64,000 bases of DNA from positions 59,272-123,271 of the forward strand of contig CAZEZP010000004.1 of the NCBI GenBank assembly GCA_964516435.1. The letters run 5' to 3'. A program made the position numbers and the translations under genes. Numbering within the stretch: position 1 is the first letter of the stretch; the number at the start of each line of letters is the position of its first letter. Under the pieces are notes generated by a model. That model made no database searches and had not been told where the DNA came from. It saw nothing but the letters and a program-made list of their open reading frames with translations. Positions 33,552 to 42,275 of the stretch are shown here, in pieces. The stretch is from HGW-17 sp964516435 (GTDB lineage Bacteria > Myxococcota_A > Polyangia > HGW-17).

Positions 33552-33752
33552 ATGGATTGCCCCAACCAGAACAAGGACCGGAAGACGTGCAACTGCTCCT
33601 ACCCGGGCTGCCCGCGCCATGGCATCTGCTGCGAATGCCTGGCCTACCACCGGAAGGCGCGGGAACTGCCCGCCTGCTACTTCACGGCGGAGCAGGAAAA
33701 GACGTGGAACCGCTCCATCGCCTATTTCGTGCGCTGCAATCCATCCGGATAG
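33552..33752 (+). CDS. Small nine-cysteine protein (DUF6485-like)
   Basis: The 66-residue protein has Cys at positions 3, 13, 15, 20, 26, 27, 29, 42 and 62 with His23 and His33 in a compact CNCSYPGCPRHGICCECLAYHR core, which matches what I recall of DUF6485 proteins from anaerobes. It probably binds zinc or an iron-sulfur cluster in the cytoplasm. GAGGTGACAGG precedes the ATG. Two other reading frames overlap here, but only this one has the cysteine pattern. Confidence 0.75.
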   Translation: MDCPNQNKDRKTCNCSYPGCPRHGICCECLAYHRKARELPACYFTAEQEKTWNRSIAYFVRCNPSG

Positions 33753-33765
33753 GAACGACTGAACC

Positions 33766-34263
33766 ATGAAAAACGCCCTGATCACCTGCCTGCTCTGCCT
33801 GCTTCCGTGGATGACGGGGGCCTGCGACGACGAAATCGGCGACAGTTGCTCGCAGAACGCCGACTGCTCCTCCAGCGGCAACCGCCTGTGCGACACGTCC
33901 ATGCCGGGCGGCTACTGCACCATCGAAGGCTGCGCGGCGGACTCCTGCCCAGGCGGCTCGGTCTGCATCGCCTTCTTTCCCGTCTCGGCGCTTTCGGTGC
34001 CCTGCAATCCCGCATCGGAGGACCGCCTCAGCGAGCCCCAGGCCACGAACGACTGCCTGCCCACGGAAATCTGCCTGAGTTCCGGATTCTGCGCGCCGGC
34101 GTCCCTGGAACGCCGCTTCTGCATGAAGAAGTGCGGCGGTGACGGCGATTGCCGGGACGCCTACGAGTGCCGAACGTCCGGCGAGCACGGTTCCCAGAAG
34201 GTCCCCAGGGACGACCAGAACTACGCCACCGTGGGCACGGCCAAGTTCTGCGCGCCGAAATGA
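33766..34263 (+). CDS. Cysteine-rich lipoprotein of unknown function
   Basis: Signal peptide with lipobox MTGAC; 165 residues with about 16 cysteines, many in EGF-like or NxDC spacing (CSQNADCSSSGNRLCD, CGGDGDCRDAYEC), so it should be disulfide-rich and extracytoplasmic. It resembles in style the lipoprotein at 4384 (same DADC-type opening) and the short domains of myxobacterial surface proteins. It begins 13 bases after the nine-cysteine gene and may share its transcript. Confidence 0.68.
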   Translation: MKNALITCLLCLLPWMTGACDDEIGDSCSQNADCSSSGNRLCDTSMPGGYCTIEGCAADSCPGGSVCIAFFPVSALSVPCNPASEDRLSEPQATNDCLPTEICLSSGFCAPASLERRFCMKKCGGDGDCRDAYECRTSGEHGSQKVPRDDQNYATVGTAKFCAPK

Positions 34264-34295
34264 ACGGCACTGAAATCCGTGATGAAAAAGATGGA

Positions 34296-34340
34296 TTGAC
34301 AGGCGCCCGGTTCTCCGCAATAACGGTAACGAACGTTATT
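34296..34340 (+). promoter_or_regulatory. TTGACA box and perfect dyad upstream of the Asn-linker lipoprotein
   Basis: TTGACA at 34296-34301 is followed 17 bases later by AATAACG (34319-34325), an 8-base spacer and CGTTATT (34334-34340), a perfect inverted repeat, ahead of the GGAGG and ATG at 34355. This may be an operator overlapping the promoter, or a hairpin in the leader. Confidence 0.35.
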
Positions 34341-34354
34341 TCCGGAGGCAGTCG

Positions 34355-36478
34355 ATGCGATACCTTTTCAGGTTTCTTTTCATCACGGGCGTTTTTCTCT
34401 GGGCCTGCGATAATGGCTCCGGAAAAAACAATCAAAGCAATAATATAACAAATAATAGCAACAATAATAATCATTCAAATAATAACCAAAATAACAATAA
34501 TGATATCATCGGCGCGGACGACGTCGACACGCAGGACGTCCCGGATGCCGGAAACGATGCGGACGCCGACGTCGTGGAGCCCGAGCCCGACTGGTGGATG
34601 GCGCCTGCGGCACGCTGCACGCCGCAGGGGTCTCCCTGCGCCGCGGCCCCGGCCATGCCGGGTGTATTCGCTTCGTACCGCAAGGACTTCTATCTCCCGT
34701 CGAACGCCTATCGCGAACCCAACGATGCGCCCGTCAACGGCGGGCGGTTCCAGATCGTGGCGAATGCGGCCATCTCCGGCCGGGTCACGGGGGTACGCAT
34801 CAACGGGACGCCCGTGGATGCGCTGCTGCGCGAGCCCGACATGGAGTGGTATCACGTCTGGCCGACGCAGGTGATGGCGGGCGAGCCGGTGTGGTTCCAC
34901 TTCCACAGCCGCAACCCCGCCTGGGATTCGGCCGCATCCGGGCATTTGACCATCGAAACCACCGGCGGCGTGGCCGTGGACGCGGATTTTCCGGTGGGCG
35001 CCTCCGACGTGCGCCTGACCTACGTCACCACGAGCGCGGACAGGACGATGCTGCTCGTTCACCTGAAAAATGAAGCGGCCGCGCCCCGTACCCTTTTGCG
35101 TCTCTGGGTCAATGGCCGGGATGCCGCCGCCCGCGGCGCCTGCATTCCCAAAACGCAACTCGAGCCGCAGGAGAGCCTGCTGATCACGGTTCCCCTGTGC
35201 ACGAGCGCCGTTCCCGGCGATCCCTGGTCGGTGGTGGCGGAGTTTGCCGAAACACGGCCCGCCGTGGGGTCCGGACGCGTGGTGCGGCCCCATTTCCCCA
35301 TCGAAACATGGGTGAACAGTTCCGATTGCGCCTTCCCGGGCGGCAACACGGCCAACTTCAACCGGCACCGGCAGGCGGGCTTCGACACCCACTACATGTA
35401 CTGGGGCCCGCCTTCCGGATGCACCTTCTCCCCGGCGACCGTGGTGAATCAACTGGCGCCGGCGCTGGGCGACTTCTTCGTGCTCATCGGCGACGACTTC
35501 CTGCATTATCCCAACCCCGAAACCGCCATTACGGATACTTCCGCCGTGGCCGGGTTCCTCACGGGCGACGAGTCCGACGGCTCCGTGTACGAGAACGGGG
35601 TGCCCCTGCCCGCCGACAAGGCGCAAAAAGCCCGCACCCTGTGGGGGATGTATCCGGACATAGCCGTGTACAACGGCGCCAAGACCAATCGCAACGTGGG
35701 TTCCTTCGCCGGCATGACGGACATCCAGGGCATCGATTTCTACGTGGCCGCCTGCGCGCCCCACATCACCGACTGGGGCTTCGGCGTTCACCTGCGGGGC
35801 GCCTACGACTATCTGCTCAACACGCGCAACAACCACATGCCGCTGCCCACGTGGATGTACGCCCAGGGGCTGCACACCGGCTGGAACAAGAGCAACTTCA
35901 TCACCACCATCCACGTGCAGCCCGATCCGCAGGAAATCATCGTGCAGGCGGTAAGCGTGCTTGCGGCCGGCGGCAAGGGCCTGATGTGGTTCCAGTCCAC
36001 GCTCTCGGAAGCCGACCATGCGCCGGTGCGCTGGGAGGCCATTTCCCGCATGAATGCGTGGGTGCGCCGCATCCGGGAATTCGTGCGCGAGGGCGACATC
36101 AACCAGTTGGCCGTATCCCCGGACGACGTGATCGTGGACCAGATCCGTTCGCGGCGCGCGCTCATCGTTCCCATCATTTCGCTGGCCACGCAGAACACCG
36201 TTTCCGACACGGACTGCGCCATGACCTTCACGATGGAGAGCATGGTGCCCCACTGGATCCTCGCTCCCGCCTCCGTGAGCGTGACCGTGGAGATCCCGGC
36301 CGATTTCGGCGTGATGGAGGTGTTCGAGGTCACCCCCGAAGGCCCCGTGGATCTGGCCTATTCGACGTCCGTTTCGGGACGGCGCGTGACGGTGTCGGGC
36401 ATTCCCCTGGACAACACGACCCCCGCGCGCATCCTCGTCTTCGCGGCGGATTCGGGTGTGCGCCAGGACATGATGTGA
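34355..36478 (+). CDS. Lipoprotein with Asn-rich linker and a TIM-barrel glycosidase-like domain
   Basis: The signal peptide ends in the lipobox LWAC. A roughly 25-residue Asn/Ser/His/Gln linker is followed by an acidic linker (residues about 48-80) and a beta-rich domain (about 90-300). From about residue 330 (THYMYWGPP..., FFVLIGDDF, FLTGDESDGS, IQGIDFYVAAC, PLPTWMYAQGLH, GGKGLMWFQS) the segments have the strand-loop order of a (beta/alpha)8 barrel with acidic residues at strand ends, as in glycoside hydrolases. A C-terminal beta domain ends the protein (707 residues). Enzyme activity is an inference. Confidence 0.6.
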   Translation: MRYLFRFLFITGVFLWACDNGSGKNNQSNNITNNSNNNNHSNNNQNNNNDIIGADDVDTQDVPDAGNDADADVVEPEPDWWMAPAARCTPQGSPCAAAPAMPGVFASYRKDFYLPSNAYREPNDAPVNGGRFQIVANAAISGRVTGVRINGTPVDALLREPDMEWYHVWPTQVMAGEPVWFHFHSRNPAWDSAASGHLTIETTGGVAVDADFPVGASDVRLTYVTTSADRTMLLVHLKNEAAAPRTLLRLWVNGRDAAARGACIPKTQLEPQESLLITVPLCTSAVPGDPWSVVAEFAETRPAVGSGRVVRPHFPIETWVNSSDCAFPGGNTANFNRHRQAGFDTHYMYWGPPSGCTFSPATVVNQLAPALGDFFVLIGDDFLHYPNPETAITDTSAVAGFLTGDESDGSVYENGVPLPADKAQKARTLWGMYPDIAVYNGAKTNRNVGSFAGMTDIQGIDFYVAACAPHITDWGFGVHLRGAYDYLLNTRNNHMPLPTWMYAQGLHTGWNKSNFITTIHVQPDPQEIIVQAVSVLAAGGKGLMWFQSTLSEADHAPVRWEAISRMNAWVRRIREFVREGDINQLAVSPDDVIVDQIRSRRALIVPIISLATQNTVSDTDCAMTFTMESMVPHWILAPASVSVTVEIPADFGVMEVFEVTPEGPVDLAYSTSVSGRRVTVSGIPLDNTTPARILVFAADSGVRQDMM

Positions 36479-36566
36479 AGCGCGCGGCAATCGAGCGATT
36501 TCAGGTCATTGCCAATCGGAGGTGGGCCGGACACCTGGGCTGACATGCGCGAGATCGGCATGCCCG

Positions 36567-38204
36567 TCAGGGAGAGGGAACCGGGGGAGAAGGCGCTCCG
36601 GTCGCTGGAGAGGAAGGCGCTCCGGTCGCCGGGAGCGAAGGTGAGCCGGACGCAGGCGGGGAAGGCGGGCCGGAAGCCGGGGAAACTGGAGATGCGGCAT
36701 TCTGGGCGCGGCTCTCCGAAGTGGCGATCACCTGCAGGAGGCCTTCCCGCTCCATCGCCTCGTCCGGAAGACCGCGCGTGATCCGCGGCACGAGTTGGCG
36801 CGCTTCCTCGAATCCACCCGTTTCCAGCAGCGCGCCGAACAGCAGGTTCAGCGGCCAGCGCGCCTGCGGATACGCCTGCACCAGGGCGCGGGCGTCTGCA
36901 AGCGCCCGGGGCGCCCGTTCGCGGCGCTTGGCATCGTCCTGGATGCCCATCATGCCCTCGACGCGCAGGAACCGGATTTCCGGATGGTCGGATTCCGGCA
37001 GCCGGTCGAGTTCCGTCAGCAAATCCGGCCCGTTTTCCATGCCCATGGCCGCCATGACGTTGAGCGGGGCGAATTCCGCATCCGCGTTCTGGACGTCCTG
37101 GGCCACGGCCGCGTCGCGGTCGAGGACGCGCGCGAGCGCCAGCATGCCCGAGAGCCGCCGGAAATCCTGCTCGTGCAGGAAGGTTTCCCCGGCCGCCTTC
37201 TGCCGCAGCATCTCATGCGATGACACGAGTTCGCCGGCCGCCTGGCGGGCCTTGCGGTGCATGCCCAGGCATATGTGCGTCCAGACGGAAGCCGCCCGGA
37301 GCACGGGAAACTCCGGCGCCAGACGCAACGCGGCCTGGATGCGCGCGGATGCGAACTGCGCATCCTCGGCCGGAACGGGCGCGGATTCATCCCGCGGCAG
37401 CAGAGCCTCCAGCGGCCGCTGAAGGCAGGCCACCCGGGAAAGCGCCTGCTGCGCGAGCACCGCCGCGAGCACTTCCGTTCCGTCCAGGCGCCGCCACTGA
37501 TCCGCCTGCAGTTTCCCGGCCGCAGGCGTCCACGAGGCCGCCGGCCTGTCGAAACCGTCGGGAAACACGCCCACGGCATACACGCCCAGCCCCCACGGAT
37601 GCGCCGCCTTGCCGGGCGCGAAGCGGGCCGCCCCCAGCGCCACCGGCGCATCCAGCGCCACGCCCAGGGCATGGCCCAGAAGCGCCCATTCCAGGGAAGA
37701 TGCCCGAGCAGCGCCCCTGGCCTTCACCTCGGCCGCCAGCGCCTCCGGAAGAAGGAATTCCCTCCTCGGCTCCCACACGATCCCGGCATCCGCCGTTTCC
37801 TGGAATTTCTTCATGACCGCTTCCAGGCCGCCGCCCCAGGCACGGGCCAGATCCCGCACGACCGCGCCGGCGGCGAACGGGTTTTCGGATGCGGAAAGAT
37901 CCACACCGGTATCCTTCAGGATGCGCACGCGCAGGGAAGCGAAATCATGGCCGGATTTTCCGTACAGGGATGAAGGGGGAGCCGGACGCGGCCAGGCGAT
38001 CCACAGGGCCAGGGCCGCAACCGCGGCCAGCAGGATGCCTGCGCCCGCCCAGGCTGCGGTTTTCCATGGAAACGGCCGGCGCTCGCCCCGCGGCGAAGCG
38101 TCCTCCTCGGGAATCAGTCCGTTGCGGCGCAGGCACGAAGGACAGCGCACCTGCCGATCTTCCGATTCGAAGTGATTTCCGCAATTGGAACATACCCATT
38201 TCAT
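36567..38204 (-). CDS. Zinc-ribbon membrane protein with helical repeat-like periplasmic domain
   Basis: The ATG at 38204 follows GAGGTGGCAGCC (545 residues). An N-terminal zinc ribbon (MKWVCSNCGNHFE...VRCPSCLRRNG) is typical of small FmdB/MJ0042-like knuckles in myxobacterial proteins. One membrane helix (about residues 48-70) is followed by a large extracytoplasmic part that reads as alpha-helical repeats (TPR-like in pattern, but I do not see canonical residues). The C-terminal 45 residues are a Ser/Pro/Ala repeat from a tandem DNA repeat (near 36580-36690). Function unknown. Confidence 0.6.
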   Translation of the reverse strand: MKWVCSNCGNHFESEDRQVRCPSCLRRNGLIPEEDASPRGERRPFPWKTAAWAGAGILLAAVAALALWIAWPRPAPPSSLYGKSGHDFASLRVRILKDTGVDLSASENPFAAGAVVRDLARAWGGGLEAVMKKFQETADAGIVWEPRREFLLPEALAAEVKARGAARASSLEWALLGHALGVALDAPVALGAARFAPGKAAHPWGLGVYAVGVFPDGFDRPAASWTPAAGKLQADQWRRLDGTEVLAAVLAQQALSRVACLQRPLEALLPRDESAPVPAEDAQFASARIQAALRLAPEFPVLRAASVWTHICLGMHRKARQAAGELVSSHEMLRQKAAGETFLHEQDFRRLSGMLALARVLDRDAAVAQDVQNADAEFAPLNVMAAMGMENGPDLLTELDRLPESDHPEIRFLRVEGMMGIQDDAKRRERAPRALADARALVQAYPQARWPLNLLFGALLETGGFEEARQLVPRITRGLPDEAMEREGLLQVIATSESRAQNAASPVSPASGPPSPPASGSPSLPATGAPSSPATGAPSPPVPSP

Positions 38205-38544
38205 GGCTGCCACCTCGCTCGACGGAAAACCCCGCATGAAAACGGGATTTTCAGGACGAAAACGATTTGTATTGCGCCCGGCGGCCCGGGTCAAGCCACC
38301 GGGAGGTTTTCCTCCGGGCATTGAAAACCGCATTTTTCGCCTGATATTTCCGGGTATTTTTCGTTTCCAAACCAAAAATCCACCGTTTCGGACTTTCGCA
38401 ACTGTTTGTTCATAATCATGTTGAAATAAAAAAATCCTGTTTCCATTCCATGGGGTTTTCTTTTTATACTAAGCCTCACTTCCCCCGGATTCGAGTTTGG
38501 TTTAGACACGGACCGCTCCCGTTCGGGAACAATATGGAGGCCCC
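38205..38544. other. Intergenic region upstream of nrdJ (340 bases)
   Basis: This is the only gene-free stretch over 300 bases. It contains a GGAGG-TTTT-CCTCC hairpin near 38305-38325, AT-rich sequence at 38330-38460, a TATACT -10-like hexamer at 38465-38470 without a convincing -35, and a short TCCCG-TT-CGGGA hairpin just before the nrdJ ribosome site. I looked for the B12 box of a cobalamin riboswitch and did not find it. No coding capacity is visible. Confidence 0.5.
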
Positions 38545-41226
38545 ATGTCGAATCCCCATAATCCCGCCTTTTCCCATGTATTCTCGTCACCCGACATCCA
38601 TCCGTTCGATGCCGTCACGTGGGAAGAGCGCGATGCCGTCATTCTTGGCAAGGACCAGAAGCCCGTCTTCTCGCAGAAGGGCATCCGGGTGCCCGCGTTC
38701 TGGTCCGAGACGGCCACCACGATCGCCGCCCAGAAGTACTTCCGCGGCAAGATGGGCACCGAGCAGCGCGAACGCGGCGTGGACGCGCTCATCGCGCGCG
38801 TGGTGAAGACCATCACCCGCTGGGGAATCGAGGACGGCTACTTCGACGAGGCCGCCGCCCGCGTCTTCGAATACGAGCTCACCCACCTGGTGCTGCACCA
38901 GTACGGCGCCTTCAACAGTCCCGTCTGGTTCAACGTGGGCGTGGATCCCCACCCGCAGTGCTCGGCCTGCTTCATCCTGAAAGTGGAGGATTCCCTGCAG
39001 AGCATCCTGGATCTGGCCCGCACGGAAGCCATGATCTTCAAGGGCGGCTCCGGCTCCGGCATGAATCTCTCCCCGGTGCGCTCCAGCAAGGAGGAGCTCT
39101 CCGGCGGCGGGCGTGCCTCGGGCCCCGTGAGTTTCATGAAGGGTTTCGACGCCTTCGCCGGCGTCATCAAGAGCGGCGGCAAGACGCGGCGTGCCGCCAA
39201 GATGGTCATCCTCAACGTCGATCATCCCGACATCATCGAGTTCATCCGCAGCAAGATCACCGAGGAGGAAAAGGCCCTGGCCCTGGTGCGCGCCGGCTAC
39301 GACGGTTCCTTCGACGGCGAGGCCTACGCCTCGGTATTCTTCCAGAACGCCAACCACAGCGTGCGCGTGACCGATTCGTTCATGCAGGCCGTGGAAGAAG
39401 ACGCCATCTGGAGTCTGCGCGCCGTCACCACGGGCGAAACGCTCCTGGAAGTGCGTGCACGGGAGATCTGGCGCATGATCGCCGAAGCCGCCCACCGCTG
39501 CGGCGATCCCGGCCTGCAGTTCCACGACACGGTGAACCGCTGGCACACCTGCCCGGCCGACGGGGCCATCAACGCGAGCAATCCCTGCTCCGAGTTCATG
39601 TTCCTCGACGAGAGCGCCTGCAACCTGGCCTCCCTCAACCTCGTGCGCTTCCTGGGGCCGGACGGGACCTTCGACTGCGACCGGTTCCGCCACGCCGTGG
39701 AGATCTTCATCACGGCGATGGACATCATCGTAGACCGCGCCTCCTACCCCACCGAGGCCATCACGGCCAACAGCCGAAAATTCCGTCCGCTGGGACTGGG
39801 CTACACCAACCTCGGCGGCCTGCTCATGCTGCTGGGCCTCCCCTATGACAGCGACGAGGGCCGCCTGCTGGCCGCGCACATCACCTCCCTGATGACGGCG
39901 GCCTCCTATGCCCACAGCGCCCGGCTGGCCCAGATGCGCGGGCCATTCGCCGGCTATGGGCCCAACCGGGAAGCCGTGCAGCGGGTCCTGGGGCTGCACC
40001 AGCAGGAGGCGTCCCGGCTGGCCGTCGACTCCCGCACCGAAACCATCGCCCGGGCGGAAGCCGAACTGTGGCGTGAAACGCTGGAGACGGCCGCGCGGCA
40101 CGGGGTGCGCAACGCCCAGGTGACGCTCTTGGCGCCCACGGGCACCATCGGATTCCTGATGGATTCCGATTCCACCGGCATCGAGCCCCTGGTGGGCCTG
40201 GTGATGTACAAGCAACTGGTGGGCGGGGGCAGCCTGCGCATCGTCAGTTCATCGGTCCGCCCGGCCCTGCTCCGGCTGGGCTATTCCGAAGAGGAAACAC
40301 AGGCGATCATGGATTATCTGCTGGAAACCGGATGCATGGAAGGCGCGCCCTTCCTGCGCCCGGAACACCTGCCCGTATTCGACGCGGCCCTGCGGCCGGC
40401 AGCAGGCACGCGCACCGTGCACTACCGGGGACACATCGGCATGATGGCGGCGGTGCAGCCGTTCCTCTCGGGCGCCATCTCCAAGACGGTGAACGTGCCC
40501 GAAACCACCACCGTGGAGGACATCGAAAACATCTACATGGACGCCTGGAAAAAGGGGCTCAAGAGCATCGCGCTCTACCGCGAGGGTTCCAAGGGCACGG
40601 CGCCCCTCTCCACGGCGCCGCCCAAGGAGACGGCCGTATCCGCCGAAAGGAAGGCCGATCCACCGCGGCTCCAGCGTCGCCGCCTGCCGGCGGAGCGCTA
40701 CAGCCTGACCCACAAGTTCGAGGTGGGCGGCCACGAGGGCTATGCCACCGTGGGCTACTACGAGGACGGAACCCCGGGCGAGCTCTTCATCGCCATGGCC
40801 AAGGAGGGCTCCACCATCTCGGGACTCATGGATGCCTTCGCGATCAGCATCAGCGTGGCGCTGCAGCACGGCGTCCCGCTGCAACTGTTCTGCGAGAAAT
40901 TCATGCACACGCGGTTCGAGCCTTCCGGAATCACGTCCAACCGCGACATTCCCATGGCCTCGTCGCTGCTCGACTACCTGTTCCGCTGGCTTTCCATCCA
41001 TCACCCCCAGGGCGTCAACGAGAAGATCCGGGCGCTCTTCAGCGATGAGCCGGCAGCGACGTCGCCGGCTCCCATGTCCCAGGAAAAAGCCGTGGAAGAC
41101 GGTGGGCTCGAGGGATACGCCATCAGTTCGGACGCCCCCGTGTGCCCGGACTGCGGCTTCGTCATGGTGCGCAACGGGGCCTGCTACAAGTGCGTGAATT
41201 GCGGAGCGACTTCGGGTTGCAGTTGA
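38545..41226 (+). CDS. nrdJ: Adenosylcobalamin-dependent (class II) ribonucleotide reductase
   Basis: It reduces ribonucleotides to deoxyribonucleotides with coenzyme B12 and does not need oxygen. The barrel signatures are present: PQCSACF with Cys139, NPCSEF with the radical Cys348 and Glu350, SACNLASLNL, and GTIGFLMDSDSTGIEP. The C-terminal 55 residues have a zinc ribbon (CPDCGFVMVRNGACYKCVNCG) ending in CS, as in the NrdJ subfamily of 850-950 residues (893 here). TGGAGG precedes the ATG. The last bases overlap ribF. Confidence 0.96.
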   Translation: MSNPHNPAFSHVFSSPDIHPFDAVTWEERDAVILGKDQKPVFSQKGIRVPAFWSETATTIAAQKYFRGKMGTEQRERGVDALIARVVKTITRWGIEDGYFDEAAARVFEYELTHLVLHQYGAFNSPVWFNVGVDPHPQCSACFILKVEDSLQSILDLARTEAMIFKGGSGSGMNLSPVRSSKEELSGGGRASGPVSFMKGFDAFAGVIKSGGKTRRAAKMVILNVDHPDIIEFIRSKITEEEKALALVRAGYDGSFDGEAYASVFFQNANHSVRVTDSFMQAVEEDAIWSLRAVTTGETLLEVRAREIWRMIAEAAHRCGDPGLQFHDTVNRWHTCPADGAINASNPCSEFMFLDESACNLASLNLVRFLGPDGTFDCDRFRHAVEIFITAMDIIVDRASYPTEAITANSRKFRPLGLGYTNLGGLLMLLGLPYDSDEGRLLAAHITSLMTAASYAHSARLAQMRGPFAGYGPNREAVQRVLGLHQQEASRLAVDSRTETIARAEAELWRETLETAARHGVRNAQVTLLAPTGTIGFLMDSDSTGIEPLVGLVMYKQLVGGGSLRIVSSSVRPALLRLGYSEEETQAIMDYLLETGCMEGAPFLRPEHLPVFDAALRPAAGTRTVHYRGHIGMMAAVQPFLSGAISKTVNVPETTTVEDIENIYMDAWKKGLKSIALYREGSKGTAPLSTAPPKETAVSAERKADPPRLQRRRLPAERYSLTHKFEVGGHEGYATVGYYEDGTPGELFIAMAKEGSTISGLMDAFAISISVALQHGVPLQLFCEKFMHTRFEPSGITSNRDIPMASSLLDYLFRWLSIHHPQGVNEKIRALFSDEPAATSPAPMSQEKAVEDGGLEGYAISSDAPVCPDCGFVMVRNGACYKCVNCGATSGCS

Positions 41227-42149
41227 TTCATCCCACCCTCCCCGTCTTCGATTCCCTGGCCGAAGCCGGCGCCCGGATGCGTCCCGACTGCGCCGTCGTG
41301 GGCAATTTCGACGGCGTCCATATCGGCCACCAGGCGCTGTTTTCGGAGGCGCGCCGGCATGGCCGCCGGGTCATCGCTGTCACATTCCGTCCGCATCCGG
41401 CAGCGTTTCTGAAAAAATATGATCATCGCCCCCTGCTTCCCGAGGAGCACCAGTTGCGCAAACTGGCGGCCAGCGGCGCGGACGCGGTGGCATGCCTGGC
41501 GTTCACGGAAGAGTTGTCCCGCATGGAAGCCGCCGAATTCGCGCACCGGCTCGTATCGGACCTGCGCGCATCCCACGTGGTGGTGGGCGAAGATTTCCGG
41601 TTCGGCGCCCAAAAGGGCGGAGACGCGGCGTTTCTGGCCGGGTTCCTGGCCGCGCACGCTGTCCGACTCCATGTGCTTCCCACGGTGACGCTCGACGGTA
41701 TGCCCGTGCACAGCCGCGCCATCCGGGAAGCCCTCAAGCGGGGGGATCTGCAGACCGCCCGCGGCATGCTGGGGGAACCCTACACGCTGTACGGGCGCGT
41801 GGAGCACGGATTCGGCTGGGGCCGGCAGTTGGGATTCCCCACGGCCAACCTGGATACGGCGCAGTGGATTCCCGCCGACGGCGTCTACGCGGCCACGGCC
41901 CATGCGGACGGCCGGACGTTTCCCGCCGCATTTTCGGTGGGACGCAGGGAAACCTTCGGGACCCGACTGCCCCACTCCCTGGAGGCACACCTGATTGGAT
42001 ATTCGGGGAATCTGTACGGCCAGGAACTCGTTGTGGTCCTGGAAGCATTCCTGCGGCCCCAGGTCCGCTTTTCCTCCCGGGAAGAACTCGTGACCCACAT
42101 GCAGGCGGACGTGGAAAAGGTGAGAACGCTTCTGGGATGCGGAACGTAG
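41217..42149 (+). CDS. ribF: Bifunctional riboflavin kinase/FAD synthetase
   Basis: It makes FMN and FAD from riboflavin. The N-terminal nucleotidyltransferase has GNFDGVHIGHQ and TFRPHP, and the C-terminal kinase has GRVEHGFGWGRQLGFPTANL. I start it at the TTG at 41217 (MQLIHPTL..., typical of RibF N-termini, GGAG eight bases upstream). The TTG at 41223 would give an exact TTGA overlap with the nrdJ stop, and the ATG at 41277 looks too late. Translation is coupled to nrdJ in any case. 310 residues is normal. Confidence 0.9.
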   Translation: MQLIHPTLPVFDSLAEAGARMRPDCAVVGNFDGVHIGHQALFSEARRHGRRVIAVTFRPHPAAFLKKYDHRPLLPEEHQLRKLAASGADAVACLAFTEELSRMEAAEFAHRLVSDLRASHVVVGEDFRFGAQKGGDAAFLAGFLAAHAVRLHVLPTVTLDGMPVHSRAIREALKRGDLQTARGMLGEPYTLYGRVEHGFGWGRQLGFPTANLDTAQWIPADGVYAATAHADGRTFPAAFSVGRRETFGTRLPHSLEAHLIGYSGNLYGQELVVVLEAFLRPQVRFSSREELVTHMQADVEKVRTLLGCGT

Positions 42150-42275
42150 GCTGCATGAAATGCGAAGAAAACGGGTTGCGATGAAACGACTTCCACTTGC
42201 GAGAAATTTCCGGCAGTCTTCGCGCATGCGGCCTCTTGCGGGGCGTTTTCGGCCCGCAGGCGCAAAGAGCCGATC

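Noticed and set aside
38205..38544. Cobalamin riboswitch upstream of nrdJ
   Set aside because: Expected for a B12-dependent enzyme in some genomes, but no B12-box consensus or kissing-loop layout is visible.
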